Made by a program: the position numbers and the translations under genes
Shown here: positions 46,339-60,495 of the stretch, piece by piece
Layout: each line of letters opens with the position of its first letter
Position numbering within the stretch: position 1 is the stretch's first letter
Origin: Saccoglossus kowalevskii
Lineage: Eukaryota; Hemichordata; Enteropneusta; Harrimaniidae
Reading direction: 5' to 3'
DNA length: 64,000 nt
Assembly: GCF_000003605.2 (NCBI RefSeq)
Contig: NW_003123420.1
Location: forward strand, 172,883-236,882
Notes under the pieces: model-generated
What the model was told of the DNA's origin: nothing
The model's input: the letters and a program-made list of their open reading frames with translations, nothing else
Databases searched by the model: none

Positions 46339-47306
46339 NNNNNNNNNNNNNNNNNNNNNNNNNNNNNNNNNNNNNNNNNNNNNNNNNNNNNNNNNNNNNN
46401 NNNNNNNNNNNNNNNNNNNNNNNNNNNNNNNNNNNNNNNNNNNNNNNNNNNNNNNNNNNNNNNNNNNNNNNNNNNNNNNNNNNNNNNNNNNNNNNNNNNN
46501 NNNNNNNNNNNNNNNNNNNNNNNNNNNNNNNNNNNNNNNNNNNNNNNNNNNNNNNNNNNNNNNNNNNNNNNNNNNNNNNNNNNNNNNNNNNNNNNNNNNN
46601 NNNNNNNNNNNNNNNNNNNNNNNNNNNNNNNNNNNNNNNNNNNNNNNNNNNNNNNNNNNNNNNNNNNNNNNNNNNNNNNNNNNNNNNNNNNNNNNNNNNN
46701 NNNNNNNNNNNNNNNNNNNNNNNNNNNNNNNNNNNNNNNNNNNNNNNNNNNNNNNNNNNNNNNNNNNNNNNNNNNNNNNNNNNNNNNNNNNNNNNNNNNN
46801 NNNNNNNNNNNNNNNNNNNNNNNNNNNNNNNNNNNNNNNNNNNNNNNNNNNNNNNNNNNNNNNNNNNNNNNNNNNNNNNNNNNNNNNNNNNNNNNNNNNN
46901 NNNNNNNNNNNNNNNNNNNNNNNNNNNNNNNNNNNNNNNNNNNNNNNNNNNNNNNNNNNNNNNNNNNNNNNNNNNNNNNNNNNNNNNNNNNNNNNNNNNN
47001 NNNNNNNNNNNNNNNNNNNNNNNNNNNNNNNNNNNNNNNNNNNNNNNNNNNNNNNNNNNNNNNNNNNNNNNNNNNNNNNNNNNNNNNNNNNNNNNNNNNN
47101 NNNNNNNNNNNNNNNNNNNNNNNNNNNNNNNNNNNNNNNNNNNNNNNNNNNNNNNNNNNNNNNNNNNNNNNNNNNNNNNNNNNNNNNNNNNNNNNNNNNN
47201 NNNNNNNNNNNNNNNNNNNNNNNNNNNNNNNNNNNNNNNNNNNNNNNNNNNNNNNNNNNNNNNNNNNNNNNNNNNNNNNNNNNNNNNNNNNNNNNNNNNN
47301 NNNNNN
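46339..47306. other. Assembly gap (run of N)
   Basis: About 968 unknown bases. Reading frames crossing it are artefacts. Confidence 0.99.
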
Positions 47307-47380
47307 ATAGATAAGCGCCTTTCAATAGCTCAATTGGAAGCAAATCTGTTTCAATAAGCAGTCACTACTGACGTCAGCGC
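47307..47380 (+). repeat. Repeat right of the scaffold gap
   Basis: A near-copy of 46040-46115. TAGCTCAATTGGAAGC looks like a tRNA D-arm/A box, but no T-arm or cloverleaf follows. Confidence 0.8.
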
Positions 47381-47679
47381 TGTATTGCATGTGAAACCAC
47401 ACTGAACACTAAAATGTATATGGCTTTGAGACAGCATATTTAATGCCTCCTAATATAAGTATGACATCACTGTAGTTTATAGTAGAATGATTGCCACATC
47501 ACTAGCAGTAACTCTCAAATGTCACTTCACTATCAATCACTTCAGATCGTCAATAATAACCGCTGGTTGAACGACCAGAGCTGTGCTTCCAATCACTGCG
47601 TTAAATGCACTCGACTCTCAGTCCAAAGGACAATCATGTCCTAATCATCGCAGTAATGATTCAACACACTCTCCATTAT

Positions 47680-47720
47680 CACGCTAGAGTTTCTACATGG
47701 GTCTTACTTACTCTAGCGTG
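47680..47720. repeat. Perfect inverted repeat, 11-base arms
   Basis: CACGCTAGAGT at 47680-47690 and ACTCTAGCGTG at 47710-47720, with a 19-base loop. No following T-run; role unknown. Confidence 0.6.
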
Positions 47721-50678
47721 GACGTTGCCACTGCAAAAGTTTATATAAAAATAATAGACTATATAAATATTTGTATACGGTGATAATTATAAATATGTTA
47801 AGAACGCGCGTCATGCCTTTCACTGGCCCGGCTGAATTAACACTGGAATCGCTGTTATAAACACACAACTAATCATTTTGTCCCATGGACCTTGTTAATT
47901 GTTAAACGCATTGGACTTTACTTGGCATGGCAATTAGTCCTAGTTTGAGTATTTCTGATAAGTGTGAGGTCATCGGGCTGATTGATTTCCGTATTGATTG
48001 GCCGTATACGGGAATCATGGCACCTATACTTTTATCCAGCTAGCACGCACAGAGAAGATCAAATTATATCAATTTGTAATGAGGGTGAGTGCACTTTGGA
48101 AAGTAGTATAGGTATTTGTAAATTCACACCAATCATATATTGAAATAACGTCATCTGACTGGAAAGAGATTCCACCTCTCCCCAAAGGTGTGTGGGCGTT
48201 ATATTCGTCACAATGAATTAATTGGTAATCTCAAATTCAGTGTGTATAAGCAACTGAAATGATGATGGTAAATAAGCTTTGTATTCCCGTTAAACGAATG
48301 TGTGATGTACAATGTAAATCTTGGAAGTACTTTTATTTTTGACAAATAGAACACGCTGTTTAAATACAAAAACACGTATATCATATTATAAACCATCTAT
48401 ATTTGCACAAAAAAGTGTTTTAGTATATTTGGAAAAGTAACTGAAACGCTTGTTGGTGACGATTAAGCACAATATAAACACACACAAATGCACATTTTGA
48501 AAATAGTCTATATACCATAAAGTAAACATTATGGTATATATGCCATTGATCTAAATAGACGACTACTGATGGTGACGTAATGTAATACATATTGGAATGG
48601 ACATGACATTACATAATTAAAGAAATAATTTTGATGTTCTGACTTTACCAAATTCAAACACTTAATCAGGGAGCAACTTATCAGTATCGAATCAAGCTCC
48701 AGGTTTTGGAAGAATTAATTGTAAGTACTCTTATAGCTATGGATACAACTGGAAATTGGAGTACCTCGTGACCTAAAGGAGTTTGATACTCAGTAATTGA
48801 AGAAGGGTGGTGGTGGTTTGAAACAGGACATTCTAACATGTGATTTTATGTTCGAATTGAAGCACTCCAGAAAACAAACGCACCTACAATGTTTCTATCC
48901 AAAACACCAGACAATAAACATTCCACAAAAATGTTAATGTAAAAAATGTACTCATCATAGTCACTAAAACACTATTTTTACGAACTGTTTTAATTTGAAT
49001 TAATTCAGAAAATAAATACACATGTAATGTTTCAACCTAAACATCCGACTATACATGTGTTATGTGTTTATGTTTATTTATACGACATGTATACAAGTTC
49101 ATAAACGTATCTAAACCACGAAATTGTTTAAGTACTTCAGCAGGACACTGGTATGACACTTGTCTACGATACGCATCCATAATTATTATTAGAAATATAT
49201 AAAAAATACTCACACACATCATTGTCAGCAGACAAAATGTGCACGTAGCGATTTTACTATTTTCAGGTTTATATATTACTGTATTTTGCGCGTGTGGGTG
49301 ACTTCAGAAACATACGAAATTAACATGCACGTTGCATGCATGCTCAGGTTAGTAAACTGGATGACGCTAAACAGGCGTTGATTTCCTGTGTACTAATCTA
49401 TTCATACATTTACTCACTTCATAGTAACTATTCTTCAATGTTGAATGCCATCTAATGTACCACACACCAGTGCGAATGTACGTATAACCTAAACGAACTC
49501 CTCACAGTCTCTTATAATACTAGTACATAACTAGTTTGTGCCAAGCGCACGCTCATTCGACAATTGGATTACACTTCCAGTAGCATATGGCCAGATGCAA
49601 TGTTCATTAAAGAAGTAGCAACAAGTCTTTTCGGAGGATAGACGGGAACCGTAAGTTATCGTGAATAAACTGAATGGTGGTATTGTTACTTCTTTACAAA
49701 ACGTGTGGAAAACGTGTCGCAGGTGTGTACTTGGCCCTAAATAATTTAATTGCGTAATATTTACTTTATAACAATTTAAAACAATATTTTACAACACATA
49801 TTTCTGATTCCAATAACACACTGCCCGGACAAAATAATGATAATAACTTAAACATACTTAATATTATTTTTTATATTATTATATTTGTCAGACTGAAGAG
49901 GTTTGGTCAGAACGGGCAAGATAATTTTTCTAATATTAAAATCTGTTAATATAGATTATCCTCGTACTTTTTGGCACGAGAACTCTGGTTAGGTGAATAT
50001 ACTTTATAGTACCACAAAATAAAACCATTGGATAGATAGAAAGGCGAAAGTTGAATGAAATGGAATTGATGTAGTACATGGATGCAGATTTGTCGATTTG
50101 CTAGGAACGAGTTTATAACGAGGTGAAATTAGCAATTAGAAAATCTGAAAATAAATGTATATTGAATTATAAAACTTTTACTAGAAATTGAAAACCTTAT
50201 ACAATGTATATGTAAAACAAAAAACCAAAGCCGTTCAAAGTTAAGTGTAATAGTAAATAGGTTGGGAATACAAATAAGTAATTGCTTAAAACATCACTGA
50301 CAAATGTACGTTACTTTTGTAGCCTTTGTCTGTACACAGTAATTTTATAATACAAAATAACAACCGTCTGTTAAGCAATTATCATGTCCGTTAGTGTTCG
50401 TTTCGTTAATTCATAATAAGAATGTTCATAAATAACATATAATGATCGTGATAATTTTATCCTACATGGCAGTGCACTGAACATGTATGCCATGAAAGTA
50501 ATGACTATACTAATTCAGAAATTCAATATTTTATTATTAAGTTTATCTACTGAATATGTAACATACATTACAAAATATATGTAACGTACATTTCAAAAGT
50601 TAGGGCCAATAAACTTGTTCTATTTGAGAGCAAATAAATGACACAGTGCTATCATCAATATGATATAAAGAATAATGT
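47721..50678. other. Intergenic, AT-rich
   Basis: No gene recognised. One short hairpin lies at 48509-48540 (TATATACCATAA / TTATGGTATATA, 8-base loop). Confidence 0.5.
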
Positions 50679-51099
<421 letters not shown>

Positions 51100-51577
51100 G
51101 CCTGGATAGATGGATGGATGGATGAACGTAATGCACAAGTCACTACAAATTCTCTATATTTTATTTTTATATCTATACAATTTTAGTTAAAGGTTGATGT
51201 TAATTAAAGATTGTGAAATCAATTGATAGTTAAGTATATAACAAGTCAATTCTCAGACCTTCAGATTGTTTCACTACTCAACCTAAACTAGCGTAATTAT
51301 GGACAGTTTGTAAAATAAAATAGCTAAATTTAGATGTCTTCGTTAAATGTAAGGCGACATGAAATTCGTAGTAAGCTTAAAACAAAATAATTGCTCTATT
51401 TTGTCCCGCTCCGCTATCACGGAATGTACATTTTCCACAAATATTGCGCTCAATAGCCAACAAAATATGTGGCAAAATTTGCTTTTTGTGAACATTATAT
51501 TTGTAAAGTATCGTACATTTCACCAACAAAATTACCCACCCAGTCGGATCAATCGGTTTTATTCGGTATAATAATAC

Positions 51578-51686
51578 AAATATTGACCCCAGCTCCGGTC
51601 GATATACAGATTTGAGAGGCTATCTATCAATAATGCTCTCGTCGGGTCGACAAATCTGTATATCAACCTTGGCCCGGGTCAATATT
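51578..51686. repeat. Inverted repeat with AATATTGACC arms
   Basis: The left arm 51578-51614 has AATATTGACC and GATATACAGATTTG. The right arm 51651-51686 has CAAATCTGTATATC and GGGTCAATATT. Arms of about 36 bases with some mismatches; a MITE-like foldback. Confidence 0.7.
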
Positions 51687-51689
51687 TCT

Positions 51690-53640
51690 TTAGTATAGTA
51701 ATATATAACATCATTTCGATAAAATATACAAGCCATGCTTATAGTGGACAAAATATAATTGTCTACTTTTTTTCCAAAGTAATTGACACTACATGACCAC
51801 AAGAAGGGTTAACTACTGTACCTCGCTACTTCACAATCATTACGGATAATGATAGAATTAACTCAGTTACTCTTCCTTTTATTTTCGGATTTTTTGATCT
51901 GATCTTCCTTTCGAATCCAGAGCTTTCCTGCTCGGAAGTGCGCATTCAAGTCGTTGTCGCCAATCAAGTTTAAGTACCGAGCAATAAGGTGAACCCAATT
52001 CATGTAGAAGGTCAATCTGCCGTGTGACGCGGATTCACGGTCACTATACATGTGTCAGATTGAAATGTCGACTGAAACGATGGTTCCATACAAACCCCCT
52101 GCCGATCTGAAGCAGTTACGCGTCTGATATCTCAGTGCGAGTTTGCAGACCCTCACCAATGGGTATGAAAAAATGTTTTAAACAAGTTCTCAATAATTAT
52201 TGTATAAACACTCTCTGAAACGCTATTTTAACATTTTGTCACCTTCACTGCTTTTACTGACACAGAGAATAAGTTCTGCAAATACCCGCCTTATATCCTC
52301 GAGTTATGACAAATACATTGTGTATATGCACGTTTAGTGTCGCAATAAAACACATTGCATAAAACACAGTCTTTCTACAGAGCGACATGAATCACGAACA
52401 TTAAACAAATTCGTACTTTTACCATGTTCAGATTTTCACATTTTCAATAAAATCGCACGCCTGACATTTAAGTTATAATTTATTTGCACGGCTGGAATCT
52501 TTCTAGCTGCTGTATGATATGCACGTTTTACATTTTAATACGGAATTTAGGTTTCGATGCCCTCATGTCTGATACTTTTATATTGTTGAATGACACGTAG
52601 TTTTTTCAAATTTATAGTACTGCTTCAAATGTGTGTATAGCATTATCCCTCCACAGAGAATGTCTAATTTGAATGACATTTCATTTAGTATGTATCATTT
52701 AGAGATCAAAAATAAATCTTTCTGATTGAATTTTTTATTGGCAATGTAGAATATGCGTAGCATTGACAGCAGCAATCTATGATTGGGAAGACACTGAGCG
52801 AGTACTTGTAATCAGCTTTCAGATTATCCCAACTGTTCATGAAGAGCAACGGTGCTAAATTAAATCTTCGACAACACAACTTCTTAAAGAAAATTTGGAA
52901 TTGAACCATTGCTACAGTTACTGTAGTTTGCAGACATAATATTTATTTGATATACCTTATTTCATGGAATTGTGCTAGTTTGTGAGATTGCGTTTTCGTT
53001 CAATGTAGCAGTATGAATAAAATCCTGTTTAATATCAATTAATAAACAATTTCTACATACATACACGGAAAAATATACTTTACATAGTCGTTATAGTGCC
53101 AGAAATACAAACTCCACACTTTGAGTTGTTTTCAAAAAAATTTCCATTCTGAAGGCAACTGCAATATTTCGTCATATTCAGATTCAAACTCACTCATAAG
53201 ACACTGGAATTTGACAATAGACTGAATACCGTGTAGTCTGGCTAGCAATATATTTTGATTGAACGCCGCTATTTTCGTATCCAACATGTACTCAGAATAA
53301 TCGACAGCAACGATAACTTGCCCGATAACAACGCAACATACTGTTCATCCAGAATACAATATAATGAAAATGTGAGATTTTATCTTGATTGATCTACATT
53401 GACTAGAGTCACCGCTAGTTAATTGCGCCATAATTCTACATTTAATACATTTACTGCTGTATTTCGACACGAGTAAACATACTGTTGTATGTAGTTAACA
53501 TCCGCACACTTCGGCTGACACTCTCTACATTATCGACATTCCGACACAAATGATTTGATTCATGTCAGTGACACGATTGACTAAATGCTGCGTCGACTGC
53601 TGTTCTGCATGGCAAGTAATCTATGTTGGCTCGTTACCTT
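51690..53640. other. Intergenic
   Basis: No gene or repeat recognised beyond AT-rich sequence. Confidence 0.45.
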
Positions 53641-53649
53641 GCAACTTAA

Positions 53650-54560
53650 GTTGAGCAGTTCAATGACATTAACCCCCTGTGGGCAGTGGTTTACTGTCAG
53701 TTACCAAGATAAATTTTCGTCCATCTAAGTAGTTGTGGAACCTTTTCAAACCAAATATTATCATCCAAAACTTCAGGTTCGATTTGAGCATAATTTCTTT
53801 TACTAGCCAACAATGTTCGTCACGGTAAAGCGTAGGCAAGTAGCCGCTACAATTAGTCTTCCATCAGATGCGCAATGACTGACCAAACCCCATGGGATGA
53901 TGCAATGCAATCACAATACAATTTAACTGTTAACTTAATGAACTACATTTAGTCATTGCTGCTTCACTGCTCTGAATCCAGTTCCATATAACCTCTTTAT
54001 GTAATAAATTGTTTAATGGGGTCAACATGGAAGACAGAAAGAAACGCGAATCAAACTGGATCCTTTCTAAATAAACTCGCAATTCACTTTGATTTGTTGG
54101 GTTTGGTGATCTAATACCACATTGATCTAACCAATGTCCAAGAAATTTAAACTAGGTACACAATATTTGCACTTGGATACATTCATATTTACATTATATT
54201 TCTCCAAACGTTGGAGTACTTGATACAATATACCCCTGGTAGTACCATGTCAAACATTCCTGGATCTAGCTCCAGTTGTGCACATGCTTGTTCTAAATCC
54301 AATTTGGTAAATATTGATTGTGAAAAACAATATCCAGTGAAGGAAGGTGATACTGATCTACCTCTATTACTATTTGACTTGTGTACATTTTCAGTAGGAC
54401 TGACCAAATTACTGTAAAATACGTTGTATATTTTGCCTTCTGTACCTAAGCGATCTAGTCCTTTTTCAATTGCATCCTTTCAATGTATAAGGAACAGATC
54501 GTGCTTTTACTTTAATAGAAGCAGAACTATCTTCTTTTTTAAACCAAATGCCTGAGTTTA
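53650..54560 (-). mobile_element. Ty3/gypsy-type LTR retrotransposon pol fossil
   Basis: On the minus strand, from high to low coordinates, lie the region leading into reverse transcriptase (an ARSVPY and GLDRL type segment near 54430-54545), the FTKLDL motif of reverse transcriptase (near 54310), its later RL..N...KC segment (near 54150-54210) and an RNase H connection with FGLKRFHNYLDGRKF and VTDSKPL (near 53690-53780). The order fits Ty3/gypsy pol. No gag, integrase or LTR was recognised. It is clearly broken, with several breaks, and looks old. Confidence 0.75.
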
Positions 54561-55960
54561 TTCCCTCTTAATACTTAATGTGAAAAAGCAGCCAATTCTG
54601 AATAAGTACAGTTATCACTACTTGAATTAGTTTTTTTTTACTAGGCACTAGACCTTAAATAGTTTATGCCAGTTCAGTCAAATTACTTCAAGTCAAATCC
54701 TACCTAGCAAAAGTGGTCTGCGTACATGTTTCAGCAGCAACAGTCTGTTTGAGATACTAAAACCACAAACTAATCCACCTGATTTAAGGGTATTCCGAAT
54801 TGACATTTTCAAACTGTTCAAGGACTACCACATAACCGACAATTGACTAACCCGCCTTCTTACCAATGGTTCTGTAGAAATTTTTAGAAATAAATTTAAC
54901 GCCCCAGTAAGCTATCCATACATTTGTTTAATTGGGTTTTACTGAAGTATACTATAACTCTTCGCTACAGAACAACTGAGTAAGACCGACCGCCCTGTCT
55001 TCCTCGGTAACTTCGTTGACTACATAACACTGCTATAGTTGTTCGAAGTAACACTTGAAACATTCGATAATATCATCACAATTTCTGCACAGTCTCTGTC
55101 AGTTTCTGAGTCAGTGTCCCAATGTTATGAACCCCAAACTCATGGACAAATGTAATGTAATGTATTGCACCCAGTCTAGGACAGTAATAATGATACATGA
55201 ACACTATGGAGCTGCCAAATTAAACTCATAATGCAGGCGTGCAATAAACAAACAAAAGTCTGTTTTTAGACTATATTCGCTCACAATTGCAGTCACATCT
55301 AATACAATGATATCCATCTTAGTTTGAAATTTAATATTCCCCTCCCCCCCAAAAAAAACAAACTGTTCACGATAAAGGACTGTCAACCTGAGCATTTGAT
55401 AAATTCAAATTCTGTTCACTCACTTATTCCATATTATTAATTAGTACATTCTTAATAAGCACATGAGCCGAAGGGTCTGTGTGACATCCACACATTGCAA
55501 TACATGATAGTTTTGTGTTTGTACATCCACATTGTGTTGATACAGGATACTCATACATGAAAAGCCAATCAGATTGGATACGTATAGATGATAATAGATG
55601 ATTCTATTATTACATGACTTTTAATATGATGTTCTGTATTAGATGGGTAATAATACCAGTATCACCTGTGATATTTTTTTTGCAATTATTGCATTCAAGA
55701 ACTAATACTGCCTGTCCTACAATATTACAATGTTGCTCTTTAAGAAAGAGAAGTTAAAATGTCCTGCAATATATTGCATCATTACTTCGCCATAACTTAG
55801 CTCTACATAAATATTGATACTTCAGTAATAATAAACTTGATTATGCGTAGACTGCAGTTTATATAAATTACCACCTATGTGTTTTCCTCTTATTTCTGTG
55901 CCATGTTACCTATTTCAAATATTTTGCATCTGTGAGCATATCTGTGCTACTTATTTCTTT
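54561..55960. other. Possible further debris of the LTR fossil, then intergenic
   Basis: No motif I can place. The first few hundred bases may be upstream pol or unrelated sequence. Confidence 0.3.
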
Positions 55961-55963
55961 ATA

Positions 55964-56090
55964 TTAAAGCGGGGAGTCGTCCACTGCGCACGCGCGGAAA
56001 TTGAGTCCCAGGCGATGATAACAACACACGCTAAAACGCAAAGGCTCATGGGTAGACGCTTGTTTGTAAACAATGCATATCAATTACATT
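55964..56090 (+). mobile_element. Copy of the GTCGTC/CGCATGC palindromic repeat
   Basis: AAAGCGGGGAGTCGTC, GAAATTGAGTCCCAGGCGAT and GCAAAGGCTCATGGGTAGAC match the reverse complement of 7195-7330. Only about half of the palindrome is kept. Confidence 0.65.
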
Positions 56091-57071
56091 GATTGCTTGC
56101 ACATGGGTTAGCACCTGTCCCCACACCAATGGTTAAAAATGCAGGAGACCATAAATACATCACAAAATATAAAATGTAGTGTATTCGAAATGTACTATTG
56201 GTACAAATGAGAACTCTTTTAATATTGTTCATAATCTCAGAGTCTATAATGAGATGAAAACAAAGATGTTAATTATCATCAGTATACAGTTATCGACACA
56301 CAGAGCAAAACTGATCGAACTACAGATATACAATGTATCTCTAGTTTGCACGCACGTCGTCTTCTACATAAGGACATTGACAGAGTTTTTTTTTTAAATT
56401 GGAGACAGGTATTTGAGATAATCTGCAGTACATTAATCGAAGATAAGATCAAACGTTACACTCGTAAGCACAATCTTGCCATTACAGGAAGTAATAATAT
56501 CCTTTAGAGATAAGTCATGGAGGAATAGTGTGCTCAAATATCAGCATATCTCAAAGATTAAATCATTTTGTTACAAACAGTAATGTACTGGAATTGAGAT
56601 ATGGCAGATGATAATGTGATTGATGTATTCAACACTATGTATTTGCATGCTTGTGTGTGGAAACGTATGTTGGTGCATGATTCACTGCGACTACATCTAA
56701 TTACGCGATGGTGTGGCGATTGTCCCTACATAAATATTCAATCTGATTTGTCGTTCAAGTGATAGTATCCTGTATCAACGTGGCATTGATGTTCAAGTAC
56801 AAAACTACCATGTATTGTTTTATATTGATGAATTCAATGTCCAATAATTATACAATGATGACCGTTAATATAATTTATGCTAATAGTAAATATGAACATT
56901 GATACTATTAAGGTTCCAAATCTGCTATTATTTTCGCCATATTAAAACCAAATAAATATAAAATCAAGCAGGAATTGAAAATACAAGTAACAGCAAAGCC
57001 TCCCAGTATCTAAAAATTACTATTCTAACTTTCAAACATCATACAAGTCTCGTAGAGCAACCAACAGTATA

Positions 57072-57271
57072 CTACTATGGCGGCCATCTTGAATTTATGC
57101 AAATAAATTGTATTCGTGAAAATATGGAATGTTCAAATGATCACATAATTGGTTCAAATGACATTTTAGTACTCAAAATAAGAATGTTGCATTTTAAATC
57201 ACTAAAAATGTTGGAGGTGGAGATATGCGATTCCGTGGTACTATGGCGGTCATTTTGAATTTATGTAAATT
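57072..57271 (+). repeat. Two direct copies of a CTATGGCGGCCATCTTGAAT motif
   Basis: CTATGGCGGCCATCTTGAAT at about 57075 and CTATGGCGGTCATTTTGAAT at 57241 are each followed by TTATG.AAATTA-type sequence, 166 bases apart. They may be the ends of one small element. Confidence 0.5.
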
Positions 57272-57733
57272 AGATATATTTTATATCATTTGCATGCAAA
57301 CAAATAATATGCAAAAAATAACGATTGGAGTGACATTCTATTTTTGTCGAAGGTAAATCATTATGTAAAGACACACTTATATTTGTCATCATTTGCAATA
57401 TTGGTCAATGTCCGAGACACAAGTAGGTAAAACTCAATTGCGAATGTATATAGAATATTCCTTCTTAATCGAATACAGCTTAAAATACTTATCAACTGTA
57501 CGTAAACAATACACATTGAATTGATCTAATTATAATCTGACTCTCGCTGACTGTAAAATTCATGACGTGTTCAAATGTAATTACAGGCAAACGAGCATAC
57601 ATACCATACATACACTACACTAAACACACTCGATTCTAGCACGTAATTACGGCGAATGCCTTGTCAGTCTAGACAGACATTCTCGTTATCATGCTATAAT
57701 TACTGTCCAAAAGAACAGCCTCAAATAGCATGT

Positions 57734-57736
57734 CAT

Positions 57737-57835
<99 letters not shown>

Positions 57836-58167
57836 TTTGTTTGTTTGTTTATTTATTTATTATTATTATTACTACTATTATTAATTACTATCTATGGATA
57901 TATAACGTTGACGGTAAGCTAATATATAATAATATAATAACATTTATCATTCTTAATGCAGGCTTGACCCCAGTGAGTACAAAATGAATGAGCAGATTGG
58001 AACACGTTTGAAAAAAATGCAATCTACGCTTGTTATATTCCATGCGGTCTACTTCGACCTTGTCCTCATCTTTCTCCTTTTGCGCTTCAGTCCTCGCATA
58101 CGTTTCTACAGAATCTGGTCATGCACAAAAAAACTAGTTTATATTTATTTATAGAAGTGCACATACA
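57734..58167 (-). mobile_element. Retroposon-like repeat with (AAAT)n tail, copy 2
   Basis: The minus-strand copy of 50679-51099, with its (TTTA)n array at 57734-57872. It carries about 70 extra bases (58030-58100) that on the minus strand read an acidic/basic frame (TEAQKEKDEDKVEVDRMEY), perhaps the end of a parental coding region. Confidence 0.75.
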
Positions 58168-58879
58168 GTAATTAGGAACAGCAACACACAGGTGTGAAAG
58201 TAACAACGCATACACATACAACTTTTTACTCCAACTGTGTCAATGAGGAATTGTTTAAAATTGTTATTCTGACCGCAATGGTTTTTTTTCTTGGCAAATA
58301 TTTATACAGGCTACGTCTATAAATAATGCATTAGAGAATGCTATCACCATTCGTTCACTCATTGTATATGAACTAAATCTCTGTCTGTTAGTGTATGTAA
58401 TGATGTACATCGTTGTGTTCCTGGAATTTGAAAATATCCATATCCATGGTCGTCGTAGCGCGTTGTGTTCGATATTCAAACACACACTGCGTGACGAGCG
58501 CCGCCCTTTATTTAACCTACAGTAATGAATGAATACAAGTAGAAAATGAGTACATTTGAATATATCACCGTTGTTCGGTTATATAGTATGACACATTCTA
58601 TTTAATGTTATTTCAGTATGTTTTTATTTATCCATTCGTTAATTAGATGAACGGCTGGAACAGATCAGAACAGAATGCAGAATGCACTAAAGCGAAACAC
58701 ATTCATATCGACATGCATTAAGGGTGCTTTCAAAAAAAAAGTTTAGGGAGAGTGTGGATTGTGGCGTGGTATCTGAGTAATTTATCATTACAACAATTTT
58801 AGTACCAGTGTAGAGTAAAACAGAATATAATACAAAAGAGTAAAACTAGTGTACAATCACAAAACATATTATAGGTTCT

Positions 58880-59010
58880 GTCGATCCGTCCGTCTGCCCG
58901 TCCATCCTTTTTGACTTCAATTCTCGTGTATAAATTTGGTATTTATTAATACATTGGCTTGGTTCGTGATTAATTTTAAAAATGGCCAATTGGCAACATT
59001 TTTTTCAGTT
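58880..59010 (+). repeat. Diverged dispersed repeat (CCGTCC / ATGGCCAATTGGCAAC)
   Basis: CCGTCCGTCTGCCCGTCCAT and AAAAATGGCCAATTGGCAAC match the family at 17700 and 33180. Confidence 0.45.
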
Positions 59011-60087
59011 TCTCGGATACTTCTTTACAGATTTTGTTTGAATTGGGCACTTCAGTTTGTGTAGTGACTGTGGTCATGTTTATTTTGTTTGCATGTTTTC
59101 AAAAGTACAAAAACAAGACATTTTCATATACATATTCGTTTCAACTAATCATCAATAGTTTTCCAGGTGTACTTTCAGTTTCATTCAAATTTGGATTTTT
59201 TTTCTCATTTTCCATGATGCTACACTCTCATAGGTTTTATTCAAAACTTGTAAAAATATATTGAATAGTTTTTTTTCTGTATTAGCAACCGACTCTACAT
59301 ACGGCCTTAGAAAGTTAAATATGAAGTGCAGTGACACTGTGTAAGACAAATAATCGCTGTTATTCAGTTATTTCCTGGTACAGGGCATTAGTATTCAATC
59401 GTGAAATGTCTATGACAAATTCAATGTTGCTCAGTGTAGTGCAGTGACCTGTCTGAAATAGGAACTAGAAATACAAGCTTACAGGCTCTGAATATACAAG
59501 AGTATGATAAGCGAAAACGAAATTCACTCGTATATTGTATCAACCCTTGATTAGATGTGCTTTGTATTTTTTTGTGAGACTGAAAAGGGGTGAGAATAAT
59601 GAAAAAAATATTAAATAAATAATGGCAAGTTGATGGACCAACCTAAAAATGTAAGTATATATAATGTCTTTGCTATACTCTTGTAAAACATTAATATTGA
59701 GCAACACACGCAAAATAAAATGCATTGAATATATCGGATGGATATTTACAGAATACATAGTTTCCATTTTCCTGCATTAAGAATTTAATATCTTCTTAAA
59801 TGTTGATGTTGGAGGGGGTATCTGAAACTGTGTGATACTAGTCATGGTATTTTTTGAAATAGGGATGGGGGAACCAAAAATATTCAGACCAAAATATCCC
59901 AAATCACTCCTAAATATTTTATTTGAAAGCACCCAAATGGCCACAGCCTTTTACATTACGTCATTACGACATGTTGGTTACATATGTACCACGCAATATT
60001 TCTTCCATATGCGTTGTTATTTACACATTATCTGTGTTTGGTATACTATGAGTGTATCATAAATCGTAAATAGCCTCGTTGAAGATT

Positions 60088-60495
60088 ATGAGGTTATTAT
60101 GAGGATACCGAAAAGTATGCACGAAGACAGTACAGCAGTAGTATCGCCCGACGCGCAGTGGAGGTCGATGCGACGGCGTACTTTCTGAGTGCATACTTTG
60201 CGATATCCTTGCATGACTCTTATTATTATTATACATCTTTTCCTCCCAATGATACATCATGGAAAAGCCGAAAATCCAAAAAGTTTAGGACAGAATCGGC
60301 GAACTTCTTTGTGTGGAGTCCGGTCAAACCCTGGTGGCAGCCATGTTTGTTTTTATTATTAGAGGACGCTTAAGTGCGTAATCATTCTATATTTTGAATT
60401 AGCATTTCCTAATATGGAAGATCAAAATACCCCGTAAAATACCGCAAAAGTACGGCACGCTGTAACTTAGTGTTACAATGACAGATGTATAATAA
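60088..60495 (+). repeat. Dispersed repeat, copy 2 (partner at 7886), with internal foldback
   Basis: Colinear with 7886-8165. It includes an extra segment with inverted arms AGGATACCGAAAAGTATGCA (60102-) and TGCATACTTTGCGATATCCT (to about 60210), which is missing from the first copy. Confidence 0.8.

Noticed and set aside
46245-47357. Long reading frames across the N run
   Set aside because: They are artefacts of unknown bases.
47307-47380. tRNA gene suggested by TAGCTCAATTGGAAGC
   Set aside because: No T-arm GTTCGA sequence and no acceptor stem pairing; it is part of the gap-flanking repeat.
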